From NCBI GenBank assembly GCA_964385635.1, contig CAYLPU010000070.1, positions 1 to 26,862 of the forward strand: 26,862 nucleotides of DNA. Direction: 5' to 3'. A program made the position numbers and the translations under genes. Each line of letters begins with the position of its first letter. Within the stretch, counting starts at the first letter, position 1. Below, in pieces: positions 1 through 7,528 of the stretch. Source of the stretch: CAYLPU01 sp964385635 (lineage in GTDB: Bacteria > Chloroflexota > Anaerolineae > B4-G1). Under the pieces are notes generated by a model. That model was not told the origin of the DNA, ran no database searches, and worked only from the letters and a program-made list of their open reading frames with translations.

Positions 1-1
1 C

Positions 2-2743
2 GCCAACATCCCCACCGAGGAACTGCGCGACTTTGTGGCCCAGGACGAGCACGCGCCCCAAATCCTCCGCTACCCCCGCGACCCCTCGCTCGACCCGCAA
101 CTGGTGTGGCAAGGCAAGGACGACCAGGACGGCGAGGACCTGGCCGTGCCCGCCGTGCCCGTCTACATCCAGGAGAAAATCCACCCCCAGGCCATCGTCG
201 AGGACGTGCGGGCGCAGGCGAAAAAAGACCAGCCCGCCCAACTGGCCCTGTTTGCCGACTTCAACGGCCTCGAATTCGAGGACCTGATCGAGTTCTACCA
301 GCACGAGCAGAACTGGGCCAACCGTATGATCCTGGGCGACTCGCTCATGGTGATGACTTCCCTGGCCGAGAAAGAGGGGCTGAAGGGCCAGGTGCAGATG
401 ATTTACATTGACCCGCCTTACGGGATTAAGTTTGGCTCCAATTGGCAGGTCAGCACACGCAAACGACAGGTGCGAGATGGCAAGGCCGAGGATGTGACTC
501 GACAGCCGGAGCAGGTCAAAGCGTTCCGCGATACGTGGGAGTTGGGTATCCACTCCTACCTGGCCTACCTGCGCGACCGGCTGGTGGTGGCGCGAGACTT
601 GCTAACCGATAGCGGCAGCGTCTTCGTGCAGATTGGCGATGAGAACGTACACCTGGTGCGCTGCCTTTTGGATGAGGTTTTTGGGAGTGAGAATTTCATT
701 AGCGAGATTGCTTTCGTGACCACTACAGGGAGAGGTGGACTGTTTCTTGACGGAGTATATGATTCTCTGTTATGGTATGGCAAAGACAGGCAGATAACAA
801 AATATCACCAACTCTTTAATCCAGTAGCACCAGATCAGATAGCTGCTTACTTTCAATATGTGGAATACAACGATGGAACTCCTCAGAGATTAACAACAGC
901 ACAACGAGAAGGTAGAAAGCCAATTCCAGAAGGACGACGGTTTGCTTTGCGAGATACATCATCCCAGGGAGAAACTGAATCAGGCTCCTTTGTATATAGG
1001 TTCCAAGGAATTAAATTCTATCCTCCAAGTGGCAGGCACTGGAGTACAACCAAAGAAGGGGTAGATAGAATAGCTCGTGCAAATCGGTTGTACAAGTTTG
1101 GCAAGCAACTACGAGCAAAGCGTTACGACGATGATTTCCCCATCACTCCCATTAACAACATTTGGGAAGACACTCAACGTGGAAGTTTTGTTGATACCAA
1201 AATTTACGTAGTTCAGACCTCGAGCAAAGTTACTGAACGTTGTATTCTTATGACCACTGACCCTGGTGATTTGGTTCTCGACCCCACCTGCGGCAGCGGC
1301 ACCACCGCCTACGTCGCCGAGCAGTGGGGGCGGCGTTGGATCACTGTAGACACCAGCCGCGTGGCACTGGCGCTGGCCCGCACCCGCCTGATGACGGCCC
1401 GCTACCCCTACTACCTGCTGTCCGATTCGCCGGAAGGCATCCGGCAGGCCGCAGAAATGCGCGGGCAGGTTCCACCGTTGCCGCTTCCCAAGACCAAGGG
1501 CGACGTCAAGCAGGGCTTCGTTTACCGGCAAGCGCCACACATCATGCTCAGAGATATTGCCCACAACGAGGAGATTGACGACATCCACGAAAAGTGGCAG
1601 GCGCAGATTGAACCAGTCCTCCAAGACCTGACAGGTTTCGGAAACCTGTCAGGTCTGCAAGAGTGGGAACTCCCCCGCCAACCGGACGACGATTGGCCTC
1701 AACCCGCCAAAGACCTGCTGCAAAAGCGGTGGGACCTGCGCCGGGCGCGCCAAAAGGAGATTAACGGTTCCATCGCCCGCCACTCTGAAAGCGAAACCCT
1801 CTACGACCGGCCCTACGAAGACCGCCGCAAACTGCGCGTCAGCGGGCCGTTCACCGTCGAGAGCCTGTCGCCCCACCGCGTCCTCTCCACCGACGAAGAA
1901 CGCCCAGCCAGCGAGGCCGCCGGGCGGCAGGCCCAGGCCGGCGGGTTCGAGCGTTTGATCATCGAGAACCTGAAAAAAGCCGGTGTGCAAAACACGATCA
2001 AGAACGAACGCCTCAAATTCGACCGCCTCGAACCCTACGCCGGTGAATGGATCCAGGCCGAAGGCGAATATACCGAACTTCCCCCCTCTCCCTCCCAGGG
2101 AGAGGGGCCGGGGGTGAGGGTCCGCCACGTCGCGGTCGCCATCGGCCCCGAACACGGCACCGTCGGCCCGCAACTGATCAAAGAGGCCGCCAAAGAAGCG
2201 GTGCGCGGGCTGGGCTTCGACCTGCTCATCGTCTGCGGCTTCGCCTTCGACCCCCACGTCGCCGAAGAGGCCCAACGCTACGGCAAACTGACCGTGCTCA
2301 CCGCCCGTATGAACCCCGACCTCGCTATGGGCGACACGCTGCTCAAGAAAACCGGTTCCGGCAACCTCTTTATGGTCTTCGGCGAGCCGGACGTGGAAAT
2401 CCGCCAGACCGACGGCCAGGTGACCGTCGAAATCAAAGGGGTCGACATCTACGATCCCACCACCGGTGAGATCCGGTCCAGCAGCACCACCGACATCGCC
2501 TGCTGGTTCATTGACACCAACTACAACGAAGAAGCCTTTTTCGTGCGCCAGGCCTACTTCACCGGAGCCGACAAACCGTACGAGAAACTCAAGCGTGCCC
2601 TGCGCGCCGAGGTGGACGAAGCGGCCTGGTCGGCGCTTTACGCCACCGTCAGCCGCCCCTTCGACCCGCCCGAAACCGGCAAGATTGCCGTGAAAGTGAT
2701 CAATCACTATGGGGATGAGGTGTTGCAGGTGTACGAGGTGTGA
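2..2743 (+). CDS. Type III Mod-like site-specific DNA adenine methyltransferase (5' partial)
   Basis: The frame is open from the left edge, so the start lies outside the window; the GTG at 35 is only the first start-like codon visible. It should transfer a methyl group from S-adenosylmethionine to adenine N6 in DNA. Seen: the catalytic motif DPPYGIKF (codon D at 410) precedes the AdoMet-binding motif DPTCGSGTT (D at 1280), the order of beta-class enzymes such as Type III Mod subunits. The stretch between them, where the target recognition domain of this class lies, is AT-rich (about 43% GC by hand count over 721-1260) while the flanks are clearly GC-rich. The roughly 450-residue C-terminal half is long for a plain Mod and contains two palindromic repeats translated in frame (1624-1656, 2083-2107). 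No Res helicase-nuclease follows; one could lie upstream of the window. Family assignment is firm; restriction activity is unknown. Confidence 0.9.
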   Translation, partial: ANIPTEELRDFVAQDEHAPQILRYPRDPSLDPQLVWQGKDDQDGEDLAVPAVPVYIQEKIHPQAIVEDVRAQAKKDQPAQLALFADFNGLEFEDLIEFYQHEQNWANRMILGDSLMVMTSLAEKEGLKGQVQMIYIDPPYGIKFGSNWQVSTRKRQVRDGKAEDVTRQPEQVKAFRDTWELGIHSYLAYLRDRLVVARDLLTDSGSVFVQIGDENVHLVRCLLDEVFGSENFISEIAFVTTTGRGGLFLDGVYDSLLWYGKDRQITKYHQLFNPVAPDQIAAYFQYVEYNDGTPQRLTTAQREGRKPIPEGRRFALRDTSSQGETESGSFVYRFQGIKFYPPSGRHWSTTKEGVDRIARANRLYKFGKQLRAKRYDDDFPITPINNIWEDTQRGSFVDTKIYVVQTSSKVTERCILMTTDPGDLVLDPTCGSGTTAYVAEQWGRRWITVDTSRVALALARTRLMTARYPYYLLSDSPEGIRQAAEMRGQVPPLPLPKTKGDVKQGFVYRQAPHIMLRDIAHNEEIDDIHEKWQAQIEPVLQDLTGFGNLSGLQEWELPRQPDDDWPQPAKDLLQKRWDLRRARQKEINGSIARHSESETLYDRPYEDRRKLRVSGPFTVESLSPHRVLSTDEERPASEAAGRQAQAGGFERLIIENLKKAGVQNTIKNERLKFDRLEPYAGEWIQAEGEYTELPPSPSQGEGPGVRVRHVAVAIGPEHGTVGPQLIKEAAKEAVRGLGFDLLIVCGFAFDPHVAEEAQRYGKLTVLTARMNPDLAMGDTLLKKTGSGNLFMVFGEPDVEIRQTDGQVTVEIKGVDIYDPTTGEIRSSSTTDIACWFIDTNYNEEAFFVRQAYFTGADKPYEKLKRALRAEVDEAAWSALYATVSRPFDPPETGKIAVKVINHYGDEVLQVYEV
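1624..1656. repeat. 33-bp perfect palindrome inside the methyltransferase gene
   Basis: AGACCTGACAGGTTTC (1624-1639) is the exact reverse complement of GAAACCTGTCAGGTCT (1641-1656), with a single central base. It is translated in frame as part of LTGFGNLSGLQ. Such a perfect structure is not expected from protein coding and resembles the short palindromic repeats dispersed in some bacterial genomes. Confidence 0.85.
2083..2120. repeat. CCCTCTCCC/GGGAGAGGG-type dispersed repeat inside the methyltransferase gene
   Basis: CCCCTCTCCCT (2083-2093) pairs perfectly with AGGGAGAGGGG (2097-2107) across a CCC loop, and GCC-rich sequence ending in GGGTGAGGG follows to 2120. From general knowledge this closely matches a widely dispersed bacterial intergenic repeat. 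Here it adds the in-frame peptide SPSQGEGPGVRVR to the methyltransferase. Confidence 0.8.
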
Positions 2744-2870
2744 GTGTCCGCTTCAGTGATTCAAACGGGTCTAACGGAGGGGTTCACGAGTTTCACGCGG
2801 GAACGTTCGCCGCAACATCGGATGTCCTGGAGATGAGGGGCACTACACGATAAATCAATGGAGGTTCGCT

Positions 2871-3296
2871 ATGGCGCGCAAGACCTGGGTATGGAGCCCG
2901 GATTCGGGCGGGGTCAAGATTCCCGATCCCGTTAAGCGCCGGACCGAGGAACGCATTCGGCGCTACGCCGAGCAGCACTTCGCCGGGAAGTACACCCGCC
3001 TGGAGATTCGCTTCCGGGGGAAGTTCTGCTACGTTGACGCCTACACTGAGCCGGAGGAGATGCCCGGCTGGCCCCCACCCGACTGGCCTGAGAGCCGGGA
3101 GCAATACCTGGAGCGGCTGCGCAACACACCCACCCATCTGTGCCGCCTGCGCTACTTCGGCGACGAGGAGCGCTGGGGCTTCGCCTTCTACACCTACAGC
3201 AACGAAAAGTACGAACTGTCTGTCTTCCCATCGGGCGACTTCCACGGCACGCCGGAGGAGGCGTTCGACACGGCCGCAGGGGTGTACCTGACGTAA
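2871..3296 (+). CDS. Uncharacterised 141-aa soluble protein
   Basis: I do not recognise a named family. The ATG at 2871 follows a GGAGG ribosome binding site at 2860-2864. The product has no signal peptide or membrane segment. It is rich in charged and aromatic residues: an Arg/Lys-rich helical-looking stretch at residues 22-45, a Trp/Pro-rich segment near 62-75 and a Tyr/Phe-rich, likely beta-stranded segment near 93-122. Codon use and base composition match the neighbours, which supports a real gene. It lies 127 bp after the methyltransferase and 100 bp before the lipoprotein gene, with no clear operon link, so context gives no function. Confidence 0.75.
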   Translation: MARKTWVWSPDSGGVKIPDPVKRRTEERIRRYAEQHFAGKYTRLEIRFRGKFCYVDAYTEPEEMPGWPPPDWPESREQYLERLRNTPTHLCRLRYFGDEERWGFAFYTYSNEKYELSVFPSGDFHGTPEEAFDTAAGVYLT

Positions 3297-3396
3297 GGCT
3301 CAAGTCTCGACCCCTTGACACGGGCTAAAAAAGAGGAAGTGGGAATGGAACCACGCCGCCGACCATCCACCCAGGCCCACCGGAGGAAAGACCATC

Positions 3397-4212
3397 ATGA
3401 ATAATACACCCACCGACAAGAAGAAGAGAACAATCATCCTGGCCATACTAGCCGTGCTTCTGCTCGGCACCTGCGGCTGTTCACGTGGGGCGGAGACACC
3501 GATACCAACGCTTACTTCTACGGCCGTCCCCACATCTGCTCCCACATCTGCTCCCACATCTACCCCCATCACAACTCCCAGTGCCACGCCGGCCCAGCCC
3601 CCGACCCCGACGGACACACTCACACCGACGCCAGCGGTAGCCGCCGTCGTGTTGGCCAGTGGTACCGGCCTGCGTCCGGGCGCCGACACCTGGTGGTACC
3701 CGCGTCAAACCCTGCCCGCCGGAACATATCTGGAGTTGATTGGGTACGACCCGAACTTTCCAGACTGGGTGTACGTTCGCACTGTGGATGGAGCGTCAAC
3801 CGGCTGGGTCAAGATTGCAGATCTGAAGATCAACCGTGAATTGAGCGACCTGCCCAGAACTACCCCCATCCCCACACTGACACCTACACCGCACACACCC
3901 CCACCAACTCCAACTCTAGTTGCTGGGTGCGAGGGCGGCCCACTTTGGCTCGATGCCTGGGATGTGAACAAGGTTCGTACGTCGGGCGGCTGGACGGCCA
4001 CGGTCTTTGTTGAAGGGCATGGAGGAGACTGTGTATACACGTATGCCTGGCAAGGAGAGATCAAAGGCGGGCCGATGTCTGGCTCTATGACCTTCGAACT
4101 CAGCAGCGCGGGCTATGGTACTGCTATCGTGGGAGACGTGTCAGTGACTTCTGCTGGCGAGACAGTCACGGTAGAGTTGTTCATAAAGCCGCCATCAGAT
4201 GGCGGTGATTGA
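3397..4212 (+). CDS. Secreted lipoprotein with SH3-like domain and Thr/Pro linkers
   Basis: The ATG at 3397 follows a GGAGGA site at 3382-3387. The 271-residue product has a Lys-rich start, a hydrophobic segment (residues 12-24) and cysteines at 26 and 28 in a non-ideal lipobox (LLGTCGC), so lipid anchoring is likely but not certain. Then come a Thr/Pro-rich linker (33-80), a bacterial SH3-like domain (about 82-146, with GLRPGADTWWYP near its start and GWVKIADL near its end), a second Thr/Pro linker (152-176) and a beta-rich C-terminal domain (177-268) with Cys178 and Cys212 that might form a disulfide. SH3-like domains of this kind often bind cell-wall or other surface ligands; the ligand here is unknown. 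The last codons abut a NagD gene remnant, so the 3' end may lie at a rearrangement point. Confidence 0.8.
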   Translation: MNNTPTDKKKRTIILAILAVLLLGTCGCSRGAETPIPTLTSTAVPTSAPTSAPTSTPITTPSATPAQPPTPTDTLTPTPAVAAVVLASGTGLRPGADTWWYPRQTLPAGTYLELIGYDPNFPDWVYVRTVDGASTGWVKIADLKINRELSDLPRTTPIPTLTPTPHTPPPTPTLVAGCEGGPLWLDAWDVNKVRTSGGWTATVFVEGHGGDCVYTYAWQGEIKGGPMSGSMTFELSSAGYGTAIVGDVSVTSAGETVTVELFIKPPSDGGD

Positions 4213-4443
4213 AAGAGCCCCTCGGCGCGCGCTTTATCGCCACCAACCCCGACCCAGCTGGGCCGTCGGCAGGTGGACTGGTGCCCACCTGCGGCGCGAT
4301 GGCGGCGCTCATCGAAGCGGCCAGTGGTGTAAGCCCCTTCTTCGTCGGCAAACCGAACCCGCTGATGATGCGCACGGCCCTCAACTACCTGGACGTCCAC
4401 TCCGAGAACACGGTGATGATCGGTGATCGGATGGACCCCGACA
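4209..4443 (+). pseudogene. Remnant of NagD-type HAD phosphatase (C-terminal half)
   Basis: The frame encodes GARFIATNPDP, then FVGKPNPLMMRTALNYL and VMIGDRMDPD, which match the second half of NagD/phosphoglycolate-phosphatase-type HAD hydrolases: the Lys of GKPNP and the Asp of GDRMD are the conserved motif III/IV positions. The N-terminal part with the nucleophile DxD motif is absent: a stop codon lies in frame immediately upstream (4206-4208) and the lipoprotein gene occupies that DNA. After GDRMDPD (about 4443) homology stops and the frame runs into a hairpin repeat. It cannot be a functional phosphatase; it is a two-sided truncation product. Confidence 0.85.
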
Positions 4444-4457
4444 AACAAGCAGCACTT

Positions 4458-4503
4458 GGAGTAGAGCCTTTAGGCGGAAAAACCCGGCTGAAGCCTCAAC
4501 TCC
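4458..4503. repeat. Imperfect hairpin repeat at the 3' break of the NagD remnant
   Basis: The arms 4458-4477 (GGAGTAGAGCCTTTAGGCGG) and 4484-4503 (CCGGCTGAAGCCTCAACTCC) are complementary at 16 of 20 positions across a 6-nt loop. The element begins about 15 bp after the last recognisable NagD codon. It looks like a dispersed palindromic repeat rather than a terminator, because no T-tract follows. Confidence 0.65.
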
Positions 4504-4558
4504 AGACCTTTAACTGAACGGTATTGGAATTGGAACCCCACTGCCCGCTTTCCTGGAA

Positions 4559-5488
4559 TCAACGGGGCGCGCGGCGAGCCGTGATCTCCAGCGCCCGGTC
4601 GGTCTCGTCGTTCAGAATCTTGCGCCCCAGTTCGTCCCCGTATCTGGTCAGTTGGGCTATTTTGCTGGCGTCGTCCATCTCGACGGGCTCGCGCAGGTCT
4701 ACCTGGAAGCGACGGAAGTCAAGTTGCTCGAAGAAGGTGCGTACCAGGTGCACCTGCTGGTCGTCAGCCGACTGGAGGAACCCGCCCAACACCGGCCAGA
4801 TCCAATCCCAGGCCCAGAAGCGGTCGGCGTCGCCGGGCTGGAGTCTGTGCGGGTCGCGGCCGGTGCCCAGGCTGATGAGCGTCGTCTCGGCCGGGTCCCA
4901 GCCCAGGCAGAAGCGCGCCTCGTAGGCGGCCAGGTAGCAGGGGTTGGCGTACGACCCCACGCCGCCGTCCACGTACCGCCCCTCGACCGTCGGGAAGTAG
5001 GCTGGCACCGATGAAGAGGCCAGCACCGCCCGCACCACCGGCCAACCACCGTACTCCTCCTTCCACGGCTTGATGAAGCGGGTGCGGTTTTCCACCAAGT
5101 CGAAGACAGTGATGACCACATCGGTGGGTGGGTCGGCCGACCAGACCTCGCCCATCGCCATCTCGCCGATGTGTTGCCTGAGTGCGGCCTCCAGCGGCCC
5201 ATGGGGGTAGCGGTAGCGGGTGAGCGGCCACAGCCGGGCGCGACAGGTCTTGCGGAAGACGGTCGCGCCCAGTTCGCGGTAGAGCCGGTGTATCTGCGCG
5301 CCGCTCAGCCCGGCCCCGACGCAGGCCGAGATGATGGAGCCGGTGGAGGTGCCCGCCGCCAGCCGGAAGACCTCATGGGCTGACTGGCCCAGGTGATCCT
5401 CCAGAATAGCCAGCGCCCGGGCGACCATCACTCCCTTGATGCCGCCGCCGTCAATGGCGATGGCCACGTGGTTGCGGAATGGTTGCAC
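4559..5488 (-). CDS. Patatin-like phospholipase
   Basis: A 309-residue soluble patatin-fold lipid acyl hydrolase. Seen: the oxyanion-hole loop DGGGIKG (residues 13-19), the nucleophile elbow GTSTG with Ser48, and the catalytic Asp174 in DGG, so the Ser-Asp dyad is intact. It should cleave acyl chains from membrane phospholipids. There is no signal peptide, so it acts from the cytoplasm. The GTG start (5488) lies one base after the TAG of the upstream membrane WYL-like gene, implying translational coupling and a two-gene operon. Cytosolic patatins occur as membrane-degrading effectors in antiphage systems (for example CapV in CBASS), but no nucleotide cyclase is visible here. A housekeeping lipase is the alternative. 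Confidence 0.9.
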   Translation of the reverse strand: MQPFRNHVAIAIDGGGIKGVMVARALAILEDHLGQSAHEVFRLAAGTSTGSIISACVGAGLSGAQIHRLYRELGATVFRKTCRARLWPLTRYRYPHGPLEAALRQHIGEMAMGEVWSADPPTDVVITVFDLVENRTRFIKPWKEEYGGWPVVRAVLASSSVPAYFPTVEGRYVDGGVGSYANPCYLAAYEARFCLGWDPAETTLISLGTGRDPHRLQPGDADRFWAWDWIWPVLGGFLQSADDQQVHLVRTFFEQLDFRRFQVDLREPVEMDDASKIAQLTRYGDELGRKILNDETDRALEITARRAPR

Positions 5489-5489
5489 G

Positions 5490-6197
5490 CTACCACTCCC
5501 TCGCCACGTTCCACTCCGGCTCCTTATTCTTCCAGTCCGCCATCAACTCCGCCGGGTCGAAGGTCTCCTCGCTCAGTTCGACCCCCATCACCCGCCCCAA
5601 CCGTAGCGAAACGGCGCTTTCGTGCTCGTAGGAATAGGCCCACACGTAGTCATTGGCCTTCGTCGCTGGCGTCTTGCCCGGCTTGACGTCCAGGGGAGCG
5701 ACCAGGTAGGTGTCCACCGGCCCCGCCGGGTCGGATTGGTAGCGCACGTACACCTTGTGTTTGCTGCGAACGGCACTCTTCACCCGCTCTATCACCCGGT
5801 TGGCGTTCAGTTCGACCGCTATTACGACGGCTGCCTGCACCTGGTCGGGATTTTCGGCCTGGAGAATCTGTGCCCGCGCTGCCTCTGCGGCGTCCCGATC
5901 CTCGATCTCGTTCATCTCTCCCAGTGCCCGCGCTTTGATCTGGTCCAGCGTCGCTTCCATGCCGGCGGGGGAGACCTTGAGCCGGATCAGCCGGTCAACG
6001 ACCAGCAGCAGCAACAGCCCCGCCATCCCCGCGACGATGATCCACACCCGACCGCTCGTCAGTTCCTGCTCCCCCAGCCCCATCGCCGCCTTGTACAGCA
6101 CGAAAGCGAACGCCAGGAACACCAGGAACTTGAGCGCCACCACCGGCAGCCACTCTTGCAGTGGCCGCTCCTTCTGATCTAGCCTTTCGTTGGACAT
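5490..6197 (-). CDS. Two-TM membrane protein with WYL-like C-terminal domain
   Basis: The ATG at 6197 has an AGGAGGT site 6 nt upstream (6204-6210). The 235-residue product has two hydrophobic segments (about 18-39 and 51-67), a predicted helical or coiled stretch (75-140) and a C-terminal domain (about 140-218). In that domain KVYVRYQS, TYLVAPLDVKPG, DYVWAYSYEHE and VSLRLGRVMGVE follow the strand order and spacing of WYL domains (aromatic-x-Ala-Tyr strand, then Arg-Leu-x-Arg-hydrophobic). WYL domains are ligand sensors, often binding nucleic acids or nucleotides, and are common in defence regulators, where they usually follow an HTH; here membrane helices replace it. The coupled downstream gene encodes a patatin phospholipase. 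The WYL call is from pattern and moderately certain. Confidence 0.75.
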   Translation of the reverse strand: MSNERLDQKERPLQEWLPVVALKFLVFLAFAFVLYKAAMGLGEQELTSGRVWIIVAGMAGLLLLLVVDRLIRLKVSPAGMEATLDQIKARALGEMNEIEDRDAAEAARAQILQAENPDQVQAAVVIAVELNANRVIERVKSAVRSKHKVYVRYQSDPAGPVDTYLVAPLDVKPGKTPATKANDYVWAYSYEHESAVSLRLGRVMGVELSEETFDPAELMADWKNKEPEWNVAREW

Positions 6198-6234
6198 TGA
6201 TTCACCTCCTTAAAGTGCCTGAGTACTTGCTACA

Positions 6235-6262
6235 ATTATACTCATCCTCGCGCAATGCGCAA
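6235..6262 (-). promoter_or_regulatory. Putative sigma-70 promoter of the WYL/patatin operon
   Basis: On the minus strand, a perfect TATAAT (6240-6235) is preceded after 16 nt by TTGCGC (6262-6257), a weak -35. A near-palindrome GCGCATTGCGC covers the -35 and spacer and could be an operator. The predicted transcript starts about 30 nt upstream of the ATG at 6197. Confidence 0.55.
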
Positions 6263-6294
6263 TCGAGGCTGCAGTGCACCCACGCCGTCATACT

Positions 6295-6404
6295 TGCCCT
6301 GACATGTGTCTTCTCAATAAACTGGGGTTTGACAGATGAGAAACCGGGTTTTTCAGAAAAAACCCGGTTTCTTTCCCCGAATTTTTGAAAAGATGCCCTG
6401 ACAT
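6295..6404. repeat. Palindromic element flanked by 11-bp direct repeats
   Basis: TGCCCTGACAT occurs at 6295-6305 and again at 6394-6404. Between them lies an 88-bp segment containing a perfect 15-bp inverted repeat (arms 6339-6353 and 6358-6372, core GAAACCGGGTTTTT / AAAAACCCGGTTTC, 4-nt loop). The arrangement resembles a small non-autonomous insertion with a target duplication, although a slippage duplication is also possible. From general knowledge, the AAACCGGGTTT palindrome resembles dispersed repeats known in cyanobacteria and Chloroflexota. Confidence 0.6.
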
Positions 6405-6407
6405 CCT

Positions 6408-6560
6408 ATGCTGCGAGCCCTCAACCGGGAGGGCCAGACTTTCATTACCGTCACCCACGACCTCCGGATGGCAGCCCAGACCGATCAGACCGTGCACTTG
6501 CGAGACGGGCAGATAGTGCGGGAAGAGGAGGCGCCCTTGAGCGGCTCAGCGCACGATTAG
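6408..6560 (+). pseudogene. C-terminal remnant of an ABC transporter ATPase
   Basis: A 50-codon frame from an ATG at 6408 to a TAG at 6558-6560 encodes MLRALNREGQTFITVTHD followed by LRDGQIV. This is the H-loop region and C-terminal end of a MacB/LolD-like ABC ATPase; TVTHD carries the switch histidine. Walker A, signature and Walker B segments are missing, and a TGA lies in frame three codons upstream. The break coincides with the right-hand 11-bp direct repeat (6394-6404). It is a dead fragment. Confidence 0.8.
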
Positions 6561-6573
6561 CCACATTGCACTA

Positions 6574-6602
6574 TTGACAAACACAGTCACTTGGGTTAAG
6601 AT
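6574..6602 (+). promoter_or_regulatory. Putative sigma-70 promoter of the AIM24-family gene
   Basis: A consensus TTGACA (6574-6579) is followed after exactly 17 nt by TAAGAT (6597-6602). The predicted start point near 6609 leaves a leader of about 100 nt before the ATG at 6709. Confidence 0.65.
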
Positions 6603-6708
6603 GTGAAGCAGTATTGGCTCGAAGTAAGCGTTCAGCGAAGCTTCGTCTCAAGCCAACAAGCCAACGTCGTTCACCCATCGCAAATAAACTATGCCAGGAG
6701 GGAATACA

Positions 6709-7389
6709 ATGCGATACGAAATTAGCGGAACGTTGTTGCAATCAGTTGACGTCTACCTGAGCCAGGGCGAGTCGGTCTATACCGAGTCGGGCGGAATGGC
6801 ATGGATGCGCGGCGCTATTGAGATGAAGACCGGCACCAAAGGTGGGCTGATGGCTGGCCTGGGCCGGAAGCTGGCGGGCGAATCGCTCTTCATGACCACA
6901 TACACCTGCCGCAGTGGAGAGGGATTGGTCGTGTTTACACCCGAAGCACCGGGTAGGGTACTCGACTTTCAGCTTGGCGCCGGTCAGAGCCTCATCTGCC
7001 AGAAAGACGCCTTTATGTGCGCCGAAGCCTCGGCGAAGCTGGAGATGCACTTCCGCAAGAAGATTGGAGCGGGTCTCTTCGGCGGTGAGGGCTTTATTCT
7101 GCAGAAGATCACCGGTCCGGGCACCGTCTTCCTGGAGATTCCAGGCGAGGTGCGGGAGTACACGCTGGCAGCAGGTGAGGTGATGCAGATAGATCCGGGC
7201 CACATCGCCCTGTTCGAGCCGACGGTCAACTACGACATCACTCGAGTAAAAGGGATGGCAAATGTCTTCTTCTCGGGTGAGGGGCTTTTCCTGGCGAAGA
7301 TGACCGGGCCGGGCCGGATATGGCTGCAAACTATGCCGCTGTCGAACCTGGCAGGGAAACTGGCCCGGTACATGCCGGCGAAGAGTTAA
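6709..7389 (+). CDS. AIM24 / TIGR00266-family protein
   Basis: I place the start at the ATG at 6709 because AGGAGGG (6697-6703) lies 5 nt upstream; an in-frame ATG at 6691 has no such site. The 226-residue product is a soluble beta-rich protein with the glycine-rich strand pattern of the family: ESGGMAWM near the N-terminus, GGLMAGLGRKLAGESLF (about 45-61) and repeated GPG turns (ITGPGTVFLE, MTGPGRIWLQ). The family is widespread in bacteria and related to mitochondrial AIM24, but its biochemical role is unknown. It is complete, has its own promoter at 6574-6602 and ends before a hairpin, so it is probably transcribed alone. The following gene is ppk1. Confidence 0.9.
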   Translation: MRYEISGTLLQSVDVYLSQGESVYTESGGMAWMRGAIEMKTGTKGGLMAGLGRKLAGESLFMTTYTCRSGEGLVVFTPEAPGRVLDFQLGAGQSLICQKDAFMCAEASAKLEMHFRKKIGAGLFGGEGFILQKITGPGTVFLEIPGEVREYTLAAGEVMQIDPGHIALFEPTVNYDITRVKGMANVFFSGEGLFLAKMTGPGRIWLQTMPLSNLAGKLARYMPAKS

Positions 7390-7467
7390 GCCTTTTGAGG
7401 CCAGACCACGGTATCGGCTAGCCGACTCGACATTCAGTTCGCTCATACCCAACATACCTGAGATCAG

Positions 7468-7520
7468 CCGTGGGCACACGCGGAATATCGCTTTCCGTGT
7501 TGCCCACGGTATCTTTCCCT
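7468..7520 (+). terminator. Possible terminator hairpin after the AIM24-family gene
   Basis: The arms 7468-7485 (CCGTGGGCACACGCGGAA) and 7493-7509 (TTCCGTGTTGCCCACGG) pair with small bulges, and a pyrimidine/T-rich stretch (TATCTTTCCCTCCTTT) follows. It could end transcription before the ppk1 promoter at 7529. The T-tract is interrupted, so a dispersed palindromic repeat is an alternative. The rest of 7390-7641 holds only the ppk1 promoter and leader. Confidence 0.5.
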
Positions 7521-7528
7521 CCTTTGCC

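Noticed and set aside
1649..2707. 352-codon minus-strand open frame opposite the methyltransferase
   Set aside because: It is Gly/Val/Phe/Asp-rich with no motif and mirrors a GC-rich gene with clear methyltransferase motifs on the plus strand.
4559..6197. CBASS system assignment for the patatin locus
   Set aside because: No CD-NTase cyclase, Cap2/Cap3 or other CBASS partner is present; the partner is a membrane WYL-like protein.
6691..6708. Earlier ATG for the AIM24-family protein
   Set aside because: The AGGAGGG ribosome binding site lies inside these codons and points to the ATG at 6709.
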